Source of the DNA: Bacteroidaceae bacterium
Lineage (GTDB): Bacteria > Bacteroidota > Bacteroidia > Bacteroidales > Bacteroidaceae
Direction of reading: 5' to 3'
Assembly: GCA_900765575.1 (NCBI GenBank)
Contig: CAAFRW010000095.1
Coordinates: 1-5,213, forward strand
DNA length: 5,213 bases
Positions 1-5,213 of the stretch are shown here, piece after piece (position 1 is the first letter of the stretch; each line of letters begins with the position of its first letter). The notes under the pieces are model-generated. The model was not told the DNA's origin. It saw only the letters and a program-made list of their open reading frames with translations, and ran no database searches. A program made the translations under genes and the position numbers.

Positions 1-97
1 ATAAGTTATTAAAAAAGAAATCCTCACTTATGAAATTAAAAAGCATAAGTTATAAAATAAATAATCATAAGTTATGGAATTATAAATCGCCTGTTAT
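1..97. repeat. Array of 22-bp phased direct repeats (AT-rich)
   Basis: The core ATAAGTTAT occurs exactly at 1-9, 45-53 and 67-75, and degenerate copies sit at 23-31 (CTCACTTAT) and 89-97 (GCCTGTTAT). All five start exactly 22 bp apart. After each core comes an A-rich stretch, and the first, third and fourth units end in AATC (the second in AAGC), so the whole 22-bp unit is repeated, not just the core. The period is not a multiple of three and the sequence has stops in all frames, so it is not a protein repeat. Two helical turns per unit would put every core on the same DNA face, as in iterons or clustered operator sites; that function is inference. The array begins at the window edge and may be longer. 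Confidence 0.7.
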
Positions 98-357
98 AAA
101 TCTGTTTTTTATCATTCTTTTTATTTCCCGGACAAATAAAGACATGGGCATAATTCATCATGCCATCAATACACTCTATGAGTGACGGTAACAAGCTCTA
201 TTTGTTTTTTTTATATTTCACAGAAAAATATCTATTTCTTATTTCATGCTTTATCTAATATCCGACAGGGGACATCTGGTGGAAGCCCTTTTTAGCTCTT
301 AGAATCAGAATAAGGCATAAAGAGTAGTATTTACCTTATAATCAATAGTTTGTTGTT
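98..357. other. AT-rich intergenic region with weak dyads, no gene seen
   Basis: No convincing reading frame is present on either strand; the longest ATG-started frame noticed is 13 codons. It lies downstream of the 212-residue gene that ends at 358. Visible structure is limited to a near-palindrome at 147-164 (GGCATAAT, TC, ATCATGCC; one mismatched pair), a 7-bp AT dyad at 120-140 (TTTATTT and AAATAAA around a GC-rich loop), and ATAAGG/CCTTAT at 310-315 and 334-339. None has a good T-run for an intrinsic terminator. No exact Bacteroides-type promoter (TTTG, about 20 bp, TAnnTTTG) was found. Confidence 0.5.
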
Positions 358-996
358 TTAGAAATTATTTTCCATTCTGTTATACAGAGCCATCGCTTTC
401 ATCAATCGTAAGTTTTCGCGGCACAGCCAGGGGAAATCAATACAGTGGAATTCAATGGAACACTCTTCTAAAATATTGTAGAAACAAATATCATTAATCA
501 TCTGCCCCAAATTAATAAATAAGAGTATACATTCCCGTTTTTTGCAAAAGAAAGCAGCCTTTTGCAATTCGGTGTATGGCGACGACTGAGCATTAGTAGC
601 ATCGTAAAAAGGAGGGTAGGGTGCTTTTTCCAGTCCTTGTTTCTTTAAGAATGCTTCTACCTGTTCCTGTTTTTCCGGTAGTTCACAGTTCCCGTAAAGA
701 ATTACTTCTTTATTTTTCATAATAGATAAATTTTGAAAATCCAGAGTCCGTATAGTGGGAGACAACTCTTCCCACTGTTTACGGAGTTGTACTTTCGTTA
801 AACGTTTGGGAGGTTTTAATGAGTAGAAAGTGTAATGTAACACATACTGTCGGTGCTGCACTTGAATGCTCTCCAGTGCTGCGTAAAAAGCATTCAGACG
901 TTTCCGATTATTGCGTACCAGTTCTTCCGGCATCTCCTCGCTCAGGTTGTCCACTTCATATAGAATGGTGGTTGCTTTAAGAAAACTTTTCAACAT
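358..996 (-). CDS. Hypothetical protein with degenerate serine-recombinase (resolvase-like) C-terminal domain
   Basis: The 212-residue product has no signal peptide or membrane segment. Residues 1-92 are charged, probably helical, and not recognised. Residues about 97-207 follow the resolvase fold seen in small serine recombinases: a first strand EVILYGN (97-103), QEQVEAFLKKQG (110-121) matching the usual Q-x-x-A-(I/V)-x-x-(F/Y) helix, TELQKAAFFCKK (142-153) matching the R-x-E-L-Q-K-A-x-x-x-C-K stretch, ILLFINLGQMIND (157-169) where L-(I/V)-(I/V)-A-K-L-D-R-L-S-R-N is expected, and IEFHCIDFPW (181-190) matching V-x-F-x-x-x-D-x-P. The catalytic residues are gone: the Arg and Ser of Y-x-R-V-S are Asn103 and Glu105, and the two Arg of D-R-L-x-R are Gln165 and Asn168. 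The C-terminal DNA-binding part is also absent. It is thus unlikely to cut DNA; a structural or regulatory role, or decay, is inferred. The ATG at 994-996 is the only ATG before Met93 (718-720), which would give a bare resolvase-like domain. The domain assignment is from motif memory, not a search. Confidence 0.7.
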   Translation of the reverse strand: MLKSFLKATTILYEVDNLSEEMPEELVRNNRKRLNAFYAALESIQVQHRQYVLHYTFYSLKPPKRLTKVQLRKQWEELSPTIRTLDFQNLSIMKNKEVILYGNCELPEKQEQVEAFLKKQGLEKAPYPPFYDATNAQSSPYTELQKAAFFCKKRECILLFINLGQMINDICFYNILEECSIEFHCIDFPWLCRENLRLMKAMALYNRMENNF

Positions 997-1305
997 GGAA
1001 TAAATGGTTAGGTTGGCTTGTTTTCTGGGTTGTTTTTTGTTTTCGGTATCCTCTGTTTGTAGAGGAGAGTCATAGAGTTTATCTTTTATTTTTAGCTAGA
1101 TATTCTTTTTTCTTCTTCCGACAGATATTCGCTGTCGTTTAGTAGACCGAAAAACTGGATAATGTCATTGAGGGTACAAAGGTCTCTCCATACTCCATTT
1201 AATATAAGGAGGTAAAGGAGTGAAGAGATTATCGCTATAACCTCTCACCCCAAGGCCTATCCGGCCTGCTACTCACCAAAAATTTATACCTCCCCTTTTT
1301 CTAGT
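997..1305. other. Spacer between polysaccharide locus end and the recombinase-like gene
   Basis: No complete gene with a start codon was found in these 309 bases. On the minus strand a coding-like open frame (1092-1244, listed separately) occupies half of it. Two dyads are visible: an imperfect 20-bp palindrome at 1225-1244 (GAG-TTAT-GC-ATAA-CTC with two mismatched pairs), and AGGCC/GGCCT arms at 1253-1257 and 1263-1267 around a 5-nt loop. The promoter of the leftward gene at 996 should lie here, but no exact TAnnTTTG box is present on the minus strand; the closest, GACCTTTG (complement of 1177-1184), has one mismatch and no TTTG at the right distance upstream. Confidence 0.45.
1092..1244 (-). 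pseudogene. Possible coding remnant or frameshifted 5' part of the downstream gene
   Basis: The minus strand is open for 50 codons from just after a TGA (1245-1247) to a TAA (1092-1094). The translation has a hydrophobic stretch (VIAIISSLLYLLIL) followed by a charged, helix-like tail (LCTLNDIIQFFGLLNDSEYL and then SEEEKRISS). This reads like real protein, but no ATG is in frame and no family is recognised. The next gene's frame is open from a TAG at 1096-1098 down to its ATG at 996, so a single base added near 1095-1098 would join both frames into one longer protein. It may therefore be the lost N-terminal part of the 212-residue protein, the tail of an unrelated lost gene, or chance. Confidence 0.2.
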
Positions 1306-1378
1306 GGAGAGTTGAGAATTGAGAGTGGAGAGTTACCATCCGGAAGGTTCACTCTCCACTCTCAATTCTCAACTCTCC
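1306..1378. repeat. Perfect 28-bp inverted repeat built of heptamers, after the phosphoglycosyltransferase stop
   Basis: Arms at 1306-1333 and 1351-1378 are exact reverse complements over 28 bp, separated by 17 nt. Each arm is itself a tandem of 7-bp units; the left arm reads GAGAGTT, GAGAATT and GAGAGTG, then another GAGAGTT whose last T falls in the loop. The repeat begins 3 nt after the stop codon of the leftward phosphoglycosyltransferase gene (TAA at 1381-1383), so the transcript would end in a very stable hairpin. It lacks the U-tract of a standard intrinsic terminator on either strand: the minus strand continues as ACTAGAAAAAGGGG and the plus strand only as CTTTAAT. It could stabilise the mRNA 3' end, stop transcription in another way, or be a dispersed repeat of the REP kind. 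I recall similar heptamer-rich intergenic sequences in Bacteroides genomes, but cannot verify that here. Confidence 0.9.
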
Positions 1379-1380
1379 CT

Positions 1381-2790
1381 TTAATAAGCCCTCTTCTCCC
1401 CATGTATGGCATTCCTTACCGTCAGGTACATGATGCGGATATCCAGCCAGAAACTCCAATTCTCCACATACCAGATATCCTTCCTGATACGGGCCTCCAT
1501 TTGGGACAATTCCTTCGTTTCACCACGACAACCCGTTACCTGAGCCCAACCTGTGATACCCGGTTTGATAAAGTGACGGACCATGTATTTATTTATTAGT
1601 TCGGAATACTCCTCCGTATGCTTCAACATGTGAGGACGGGGACCCACTATCGACATATTCCCTCTCAGTACGTTGATAAACTGAGGCAACTCATCGATGC
1701 TGCTCTTACGAAGAAAATTACCGAATTTCGTCTTTCGAGGGTCGTGCTCCGTAGCCTGCAACGTATCGCATTGGGCGTTCACCTTCATACTGCGGAATTT
1801 ATAGCAGTAAAACTCCTTTCCGCTCAAACCGTTACGTTTCTGCTTAAAGAAAACAGGACCCGGAGAGGTGGCTTTGGTGATAATCCCTACGATGAGATAG
1901 ATAAAAGGAAACAACGTACACAGGAACAACAGGGAGCAAACCACATCGAACATACGCTTGATGAAACGGTTCAACAGTTGGCGCAAGGGCTCCTTGCGGA
2001 TATACAAGACAGGCACCTCGCCAACGAACCGCATACACATCGGGCGGCGAAGATAGTTACGCACATTGGGAACACTGTAGAAACGGATTAAATGGTTCTC
2101 GCAGTAATCGATAAGCTCGCGGATTTCCTTTCCACGGACCGATGGAAGACAGCAATACACCCGTCCCATCGGATGGAAACCGGAAGCCTCCACGTAAGCG
2201 GGAATCGCATCGACCGTCCCCAGATAAGGAATGGGAATACCGAAATCCTCCTTCGCGTTGTCATCGAAATATCCCAGCACCCGATAACCCGTAGTCGGGT
2301 CACCCATCATCTCATGGTACAAATCCACCATATTGGAATAACTTCCTACGAAAAGCACATCCCGTGTGTTACGTCCCCGACGGCGGAACCAGTTGATACA
2401 AGCCTTGGAAGAGAGGCGTGAAACGGTGATGCAAAGAAGCAGGCAACTGTAAAAGAGAAGCGCCGGCTGCCATGAGAAACGTTCCGTACAAAGGGCATTG
2501 ACCGACAGGAACGACAGGACGGCGTATCCTATCAGAAAGGTAAAGACCCTGCCCACAATCTGTTCGGGGCGAACCTTACGCATCTGCAAAATGGGGCCTT
2601 TAATGGATACATAACAGAGATATACAATATTAAAGATGAAATAAATAAGCCGAACCTTCCCCTGCATACCCTCCGGTATAAAAGAGGGGTACAGATACAC
2701 GAAGGCCGTTAGCAGCGCATTCAACACCAGCAGGTCGATAGCGATGACGCACCACTTTATCAATGTATAAGTCTGGGATTCTTGTTGCAT
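1381..2790 (-). CDS. Polyprenyl-phosphate sugar-1-phosphate transferase (WcaJ/WbaP/WcfS-type initiating enzyme)
   Basis: The 469-residue product has the normal length and plan of the large polyprenol-phosphate phosphoglycosyltransferases, which move a sugar 1-phosphate from a UDP-sugar to undecaprenyl phosphate as the first step of repeat-unit synthesis at the inner membrane. Four hydrophobic segments (about 9-35, 46-63, 79-99, 107-126) precede a soluble Rossmann-like region (about 143-255, starting RDVLFVGS), as in the CoA-binding-like domain of this family. The catalytic domain runs from about 276 to 469: RMFDVV (279-284), a re-entrant hydrophobic helix with Pro295, SPGPVFFKQKRNG (309-321), YKFRSM (330-335), the Asp-Glu dyad in SSIDELPQF (363-371, D366 and E367), NMSIVGPRP (378-386) and KPGITGWAQVTG (409-420). 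All expected residues are present, so it is probably active. Glucose, galactose or another sugar cannot be told apart from the sequence. It starts 44 nt after the family 2 glycosyltransferase and is the last gene of the cluster; no Shine-Dalgarno is seen, as usual in Bacteroidales. Confidence 0.94.
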   Translation of the reverse strand: MQQESQTYTLIKWCVIAIDLLVLNALLTAFVYLYPSFIPEGMQGKVRLIYFIFNIVYLCYVSIKGPILQMRKVRPEQIVGRVFTFLIGYAVLSFLSVNALCTERFSWQPALLFYSCLLLCITVSRLSSKACINWFRRRGRNTRDVLFVGSYSNMVDLYHEMMGDPTTGYRVLGYFDDNAKEDFGIPIPYLGTVDAIPAYVEASGFHPMGRVYCCLPSVRGKEIRELIDYCENHLIRFYSVPNVRNYLRRPMCMRFVGEVPVLYIRKEPLRQLLNRFIKRMFDVVCSLLFLCTLFPFIYLIVGIITKATSPGPVFFKQKRNGLSGKEFYCYKFRSMKVNAQCDTLQATEHDPRKTKFGNFLRKSSIDELPQFINVLRGNMSIVGPRPHMLKHTEEYSELINKYMVRHFIKPGITGWAQVTGCRGETKELSQMEARIRKDIWYVENWSFWLDIRIMYLTVRNAIHGEKRAY

Positions 2791-2834
2791 GATATGAAGT
2801 GATTGAGAAAAGCACTGGATACTATAAGATGATT

Positions 2835-3590
2835 TTATTTTTTCAATTTCGCAGAAACGAATTGCGGAATCTTAGAAGCAATCTTACACCCCAAAGCCCA
2901 ATAAGCATGAAATCCATGCTGACGATACAAACGTAAATCCTCCGCCCATTTCAACTTCATCTTCTGTGGGTCGGTAGACAATCCACCCATCCGCATACGG
3001 ACAATATACTTAGGCAGATAACACACTTTCAAATCCGCTTCATAAAGGTAACGAACCAAAAACTCACTGTCCGCAGCGATACGGAAGCTCTCATCATACA
3101 ATCCCCATTTCTCCATAACATCCTTACGGATATAGCAAGTAGGATGCAAGGGTAGCCAGCCACGGCGGACTTTCCGTTTCGTGTAATACCCGCTTATCCA
3201 GTTACGCACCACCTTATCCGTATGGTCTGACTCTACAAAAAGCCCGTCTCCATATATGAAATCCGCCTGGGAATTCTCCAAGGCTTGTGCGATATGGCTA
3301 ATCGTATCCGTAGCATACAAGAAATCATCCGAATGTAGCAATCCGATTACTTCGCCGGTAGCCACACGGATTCCCTTATTGAGAGCCTCATACATCCCCT
3401 TGTCCGGTTCGGAGATAATCGTTGCGATACGGTCTTTGTACTCGTTGATAATAGAAAGAGAACGGTCCGTCGACGCCCCATCCACAATGATGTATTCTAT
3501 GTCCGGATAATCTTGCGAGAGGAGGCTTTCTATACAGTCGCGAATAGTAACCTCCCTGTTGAAACAGGTAGTGATGATGGATATTTTCAT
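2835..3590 (-). CDS. Family 2 glycosyltransferase (WcaE/WcaA-like)
   Basis: The 251-residue product is a single GT-A domain of the GT2 family and would add a sugar from a nucleotide donor to the lipid-linked oligosaccharide on the cytoplasmic side of the membrane. The N-terminal MKISIITTCFN is the first strand of the nucleotide-binding fold. YIIVDGASTD (33-42) carries the conserved Asp37 and Asp42, EPDKGMYEALNKG (61-73) is the signature before the metal site, HSDD (86-89) is the D-x-D equivalent, YGDG (113-116) follows, and AADSEFLVR (172-180) holds the probable catalytic acid in the usual A-x-D-x-E/D position. It has no transmembrane segment. It lies between the acetyltransferase remnant and the phosphoglycosyltransferase, all in the same direction, and its base composition resembles the latter rather than the AT-rich gene at 4007-5029. 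Donor and linkage cannot be predicted. Confidence 0.93.
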   Translation of the reverse strand: MKISIITTCFNREVTIRDCIESLLSQDYPDIEYIIVDGASTDRSLSIINEYKDRIATIISEPDKGMYEALNKGIRVATGEVIGLLHSDDFLYATDTISHIAQALENSQADFIYGDGLFVESDHTDKVVRNWISGYYTKRKVRRGWLPLHPTCYIRKDVMEKWGLYDESFRIAADSEFLVRYLYEADLKVCYLPKYIVRMRMGGLSTDPQKMKLKWAEDLRLYRQHGFHAYWALGCKIASKIPQFVSAKLKK

Positions 3591-3603
3591 GTAATAAGGG
3601 AAT

Positions 3604-3629
3604 TATAAAATTCCGTTTTTTAACGGAAT
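3604..3629 (-). terminator. Small hairpin with short T-run, possible weak terminator or leader hairpin
   Basis: In the 169-bp spacer between the acetyltransferase remnant and the family 2 glycosyltransferase, ATTCCGTT (3610-3617) and AACGGAAT (3622-3629) form a perfect 8-bp stem with a 4-nt loop. Read on the minus strand the stem is followed by TTTATAA, so it has the form of a weak intrinsic terminator. It sits only 20 nt before the ATG of the downstream gene, so it could instead be part of that gene's leader. The rest of the spacer (3630-3759) is AT-rich, has no gene and no exact TAnnTTTG promoter box. Confidence 0.35.
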
Positions 3630-3759
3630 CATCTTACACATTAAGTTGTGAATTAAAAAAGGAAATGAAATATTAGCTATCTGATATATTGTCCTTCAAT
3701 CTAATTGTTTGCGATATGTTTTACCAGTATTCTATTACCGGATTTCATCTAAATATCGT

Positions 3760-4005
3760 TTATTCTTTCATCATTCTCTCCCGTATCTTCGTTGCGGGGT
3801 TACCCTGATAAATGCTAAAGGCTTCCATCTCTTTAGAGATAACACTTCCTACAGTTAAAATAGAATGGGAATGAGCAGTAACACCGGGACAAACCACCGC
3901 TTTGGCACCAATCCAGACACCCTCTTCCAACACAATGGAAGCATTTCGGTAATCAAATCCCCGATATAATTTTACAGTTGTTTTGAAATAGCACCAAGTG
4001 TATAA
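3760..4005 (-). pseudogene. N-terminally truncated WcaF-like acetyltransferase remnant
   Basis: The frame encodes about 81 residues ending at TAA 3760-3762 and matches the C-terminal part of WcaF-type left-handed beta-helix O-acetyltransferases, which acetylate exopolysaccharide sugars with acetyl-CoA. Recognisable pieces are FDYRNASIVLEEG, the hexapeptide-repeat segment VWIGAKAVVCPGV, then SILTVGSVISKEMEA and the terminal IYQGNPATKIRER. Full-length members are roughly 180-190 residues, so over half is lost, including most of the beta-helix and acceptor site. The first codons (LYTWCYFK) appear to match the usual L-C-T-G-x-H segment, but the catalytic His is not there. Two in-frame stops (4015-4020) lie just upstream and no ATG precedes the conserved part. 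It directly follows the stop codon of the glycosyltransferase (4007-4009), which suggests that recombination brought new cargo in and cut this gene. I judge it non-functional. Confidence 0.85.
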
Positions 4006-4006
4006 T

Positions 4007-5029
4007 TCAACACTTTATTAAGTCGACTATCGAACCAACCCAATCATCCAGCTCCTTTACAATTACATATTTATTATCTATCAAATCCTTAGAATATCCT
4101 TCATATCCAAATACAGAAGAAATAAAAGGAACTCCGCTTTCAATAAGAGTCTGTAACTTCAGCTTGATACCACCACCAATTATATCAGGATTAATATATA
4201 AAGAATCAGGCAATGGCATACCTTTTCCACAAAAAAAACCATGGCCAAAGACCTTATTGTCTTCATCATTATATACTTGCGAACATCTTCCCCACAAGTG
4301 AAATTCCACATCTGTAATTTCTCTTTTTATCAAAGGAAACACATCTGTGATAAACCAATCTATAGAAGCCTTTTTATGCGATTCAATTCCACCAAACCAA
4401 ACAAGTTTATGACCGAAACTAATTGGTCTTCTATTTCGCACGGCCAACTCCATATCTGGAATATACGCCCATGTTTCCGAGTCATTATATCGTCCGAAAA
4501 CGGAGCGATAATAATCCCTATCTTCATCTGATATAAATATCTTAAAAACATTTTTATCTTGAAAGATTTCTTTCTCAAGTTTGTACATATTCTTAAGTTT
4601 CATCATATACTTCCAATCAACCTTTTGTCCAAGCATTTGCTGGCGGTCATGGATTCTAGCGAAACAGTTATGCAAGCGAAGAGTTATCTTTTTATCAGGA
4701 AACATCTTTCTTAACGCTCGATAGAAAATGACTTCATCACAATGGATATTATCAAAATCATAATCTTTCAAAAATGACAAAGCAGCATACGACAATTCAG
4801 TTCTGTCTTTTCCCAATAAAATATTCTTCACACTTTCAAAAGAATAGAAGCTATTCTTTCTTATCACCACATCTTCATCATGCAAGTACATCATATCTTT
4901 CTTGTCAAGAATGGTATACCAAACGACTAAATCTTCTTTCTTAGGCTGAAGCTTTCTATAGGCAAAATCCACGCCAATACCATAGCCATTGTTCAAACAA
5001 GCACCTTCTGGAAATATATACAAATCCAT
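4007..5029 (-). CDS. GT-B fold glycosyltransferase (GT4/GT1-like), capsule locus
   Basis: The 340-residue product has the two-domain layout of GT-B glycosyltransferases. The N-terminal half (1-195) is the poorly conserved acceptor domain; it starts MDLYIFPEG and carries NNGYGIGVDF (13-22), resembling the Gly-rich loop near the N-terminus of this group, and ITLRLHN (115-121). The C-terminal donor-binding domain starts around 207 with KLVWFGGIESHKKASIDWF (208-226), continues with VEFHLWGR (241-248) and VFGHGFF (260-266), and ends with the signature DIIGGGIKLKLQTLIESGVP (282-301) and FGYEGYS (307-313), where an EGG/GGG-x-K-x-K-x-x-E-x-x-x-x-G-x-P pattern contacts the nucleotide sugar. The usual acidic residue of E-x-x-x-x-G is Glu297, so it is probably active. 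It is cytosolic or membrane-associated with no transmembrane segment. Its ATG lies 1 nt after the upstream stop (TGATATG), suggesting coupled translation. It is clearly more AT-rich than the two genes to its left, consistent with transferred cargo. Sugar specificity is unknown. Confidence 0.87.
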   Translation of the reverse strand: MDLYIFPEGACLNNGYGIGVDFAYRKLQPKKEDLVVWYTILDKKDMMYLHDEDVVIRKNSFYSFESVKNILLGKDRTELSYAALSFLKDYDFDNIHCDEVIFYRALRKMFPDKKITLRLHNCFARIHDRQQMLGQKVDWKYMMKLKNMYKLEKEIFQDKNVFKIFISDEDRDYYRSVFGRYNDSETWAYIPDMELAVRNRRPISFGHKLVWFGGIESHKKASIDWFITDVFPLIKREITDVEFHLWGRCSQVYNDEDNKVFGHGFFCGKGMPLPDSLYINPDIIGGGIKLKLQTLIESGVPFISSVFGYEGYSKDLIDNKYVIVKELDDWVGSIVDLIKC

Positions 5030-5030
5030 A

Positions 5031-5213
5031 TCAATCTATTTTTATACCTTTTATACCACAATTATCAGCAAATTGCATATCGCTATCACTGTCACCCACC
5101 ATCACACAATTTTCCACTTTTACATCGGGATAATCACGCAATATCTCCAGAAACATACCATTTCCCGGTTTACGACGCTCATCCATCTCCGTCAAAGCCG
5201 TGCAATAATAGAC
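5031..5213 (-). CDS. HAD-IIIA family sugar phosphatase, C-terminal part (GmhB/histidinol-phosphatase-like), cut by window edge
   Basis: Sixty C-terminal residues are present, ending at TGA 5031-5033; the N-terminal part with the D-x-D nucleophile is outside the window. RRKPGNGMF carries the motif III Lys of HAD-IIIA phosphatases, which in GmhB and HisB-type enzymes reads C-R-K-P-x-P-G-M, and VMVGDSDSDMQFADNCGIKGIKI is split into the motif IV acidic cluster (GDSDSD) and the closing strand (GIKGIKI). The closest known function is D-glycero-D-manno-heptose-1,7-bisphosphate 7-phosphatase, which makes the heptose 1-phosphate used for ADP- or GDP-heptose; the locus context supports a nucleotide-sugar role. 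The zinc loop is reduced: YYCTALTEMDER has one Cys where GmhB has C-x-H and C-x-C. A related phosphatase, or the phosphatase half of a fusion, cannot be excluded. It overlaps nothing and is 1 nt from the next start. Confidence 0.8.
   Translation of the reverse strand, partial: VYYCTALTEMDERRKPGNGMFLEILRDYPDVKVENCVMVGDSDSDMQFADNCGIKGIKID

Noticed and set aside
1..97. CRISPR array
   Set aside because: The period is only 22 bp with a 9-bp core, the intervening sequence is itself similar between units rather than unique, and no cas gene is in view.
191..240. Bacteroides-type promoter on the plus strand around TTTG at 201-204
   Set aside because: No TAnnTTTG box lies at 19-21 bp downstream and no plus-strand gene follows.
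1306..1378. Invertible promoter flanked by inverted repeats, as in Bacteroides capsule phase variation
   Set aside because: Only 17 nt separate the arms, too short to hold a promoter, and the element sits at the end rather than the start of the gene cluster.
1306..1378. Ends of an insertion sequence or MITE
   Set aside because: The arms meet across a 17-nt loop with nothing between, and no target-site duplication could be seen outside them.
1312..2421. Plus-strand open frames at 1312-1599, 1618-2091 and 2092-2421
   Set aside because: They lie wholly or largely antisense to the well-conserved phosphoglycosyltransferase gene, have no recognisable domains and low-complexity or His/Arg-rich translations typical of antisense frames.
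1844..2815. Minus-strand frames at 1844-2038, 2088-2303 and 2630-2815
   Set aside because: Out-of-frame shadows of the phosphoglycosyltransferase gene, which has every family motif in its own uninterrupted frame.
3256..4578. Frames at 3256-3510 (+), 4241-4531 (+) and 4360-4578 (-)
   Set aside because: They overlap the two glycosyltransferase genes in other frames and show no family features.

Overview
The window looks like the downstream (3') end of a surface-polysaccharide (capsule/exopolysaccharide) locus from a Bacteroides-type bacterium (order Bacteroidales). This rests on the gene set: a HAD-IIIA sugar phosphatase, glycosyltransferases, a WcaF-like acetyltransferase remnant, a WcaE/WcaA-like family 2 glycosyltransferase and a WcaJ/WcfS-type phosphoglycosyltransferase placed last. 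It also fits the moderate-to-low GC and the lack of Shine-Dalgarno sequences before the starts. No 16S or other direct taxonomic marker is present. All genes read on the minus strand, right to left.

Layout from right to left: 5213-5031, C-terminal 60 residues of a HAD-IIIA phosphatase (rest is outside the window). 5029-4007, an AT-rich GT-B glycosyltransferase starting 1 nt after the phosphatase stop. 4005-3760, an N-terminally truncated WcaF-like acetyltransferase remnant abutting the glycosyltransferase stop. 3759-3591, spacer with a small hairpin. 3590-2835, family 2 glycosyltransferase. 2790-1381, polyprenyl-phosphate sugar-1-phosphate transferase that would start the repeat unit. 1378-1306, a perfect 28-bp inverted repeat right after its stop. 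1305-997, non-coding or decayed sequence. 996-358, a 212-residue protein whose C-terminal half looks like a serine recombinase (resolvase) domain with its catalytic residues replaced. 357-1, AT-rich non-coding DNA ending in an array of 22-bp phased repeats that runs off the left edge.

How the parts fit: the phosphoglycosyltransferase loads the first sugar phosphate on undecaprenyl phosphate, the two glycosyltransferases extend it at the cytoplasmic membrane face, and the phosphatase probably belongs to a precursor pathway such as ADP/GDP-heptose synthesis. The truncated acetyltransferase and the composition change near 4,005 mark what looks like a recombination joint between variable cargo (right) and a more constant end cassette (left).

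The least explained items are the 22-bp array, the catalytically dead recombinase-like protein, a coding-like open frame just upstream of it, and the heptamer-built inverted repeat. I did not find evidence for a complete new defence or mobile system here.
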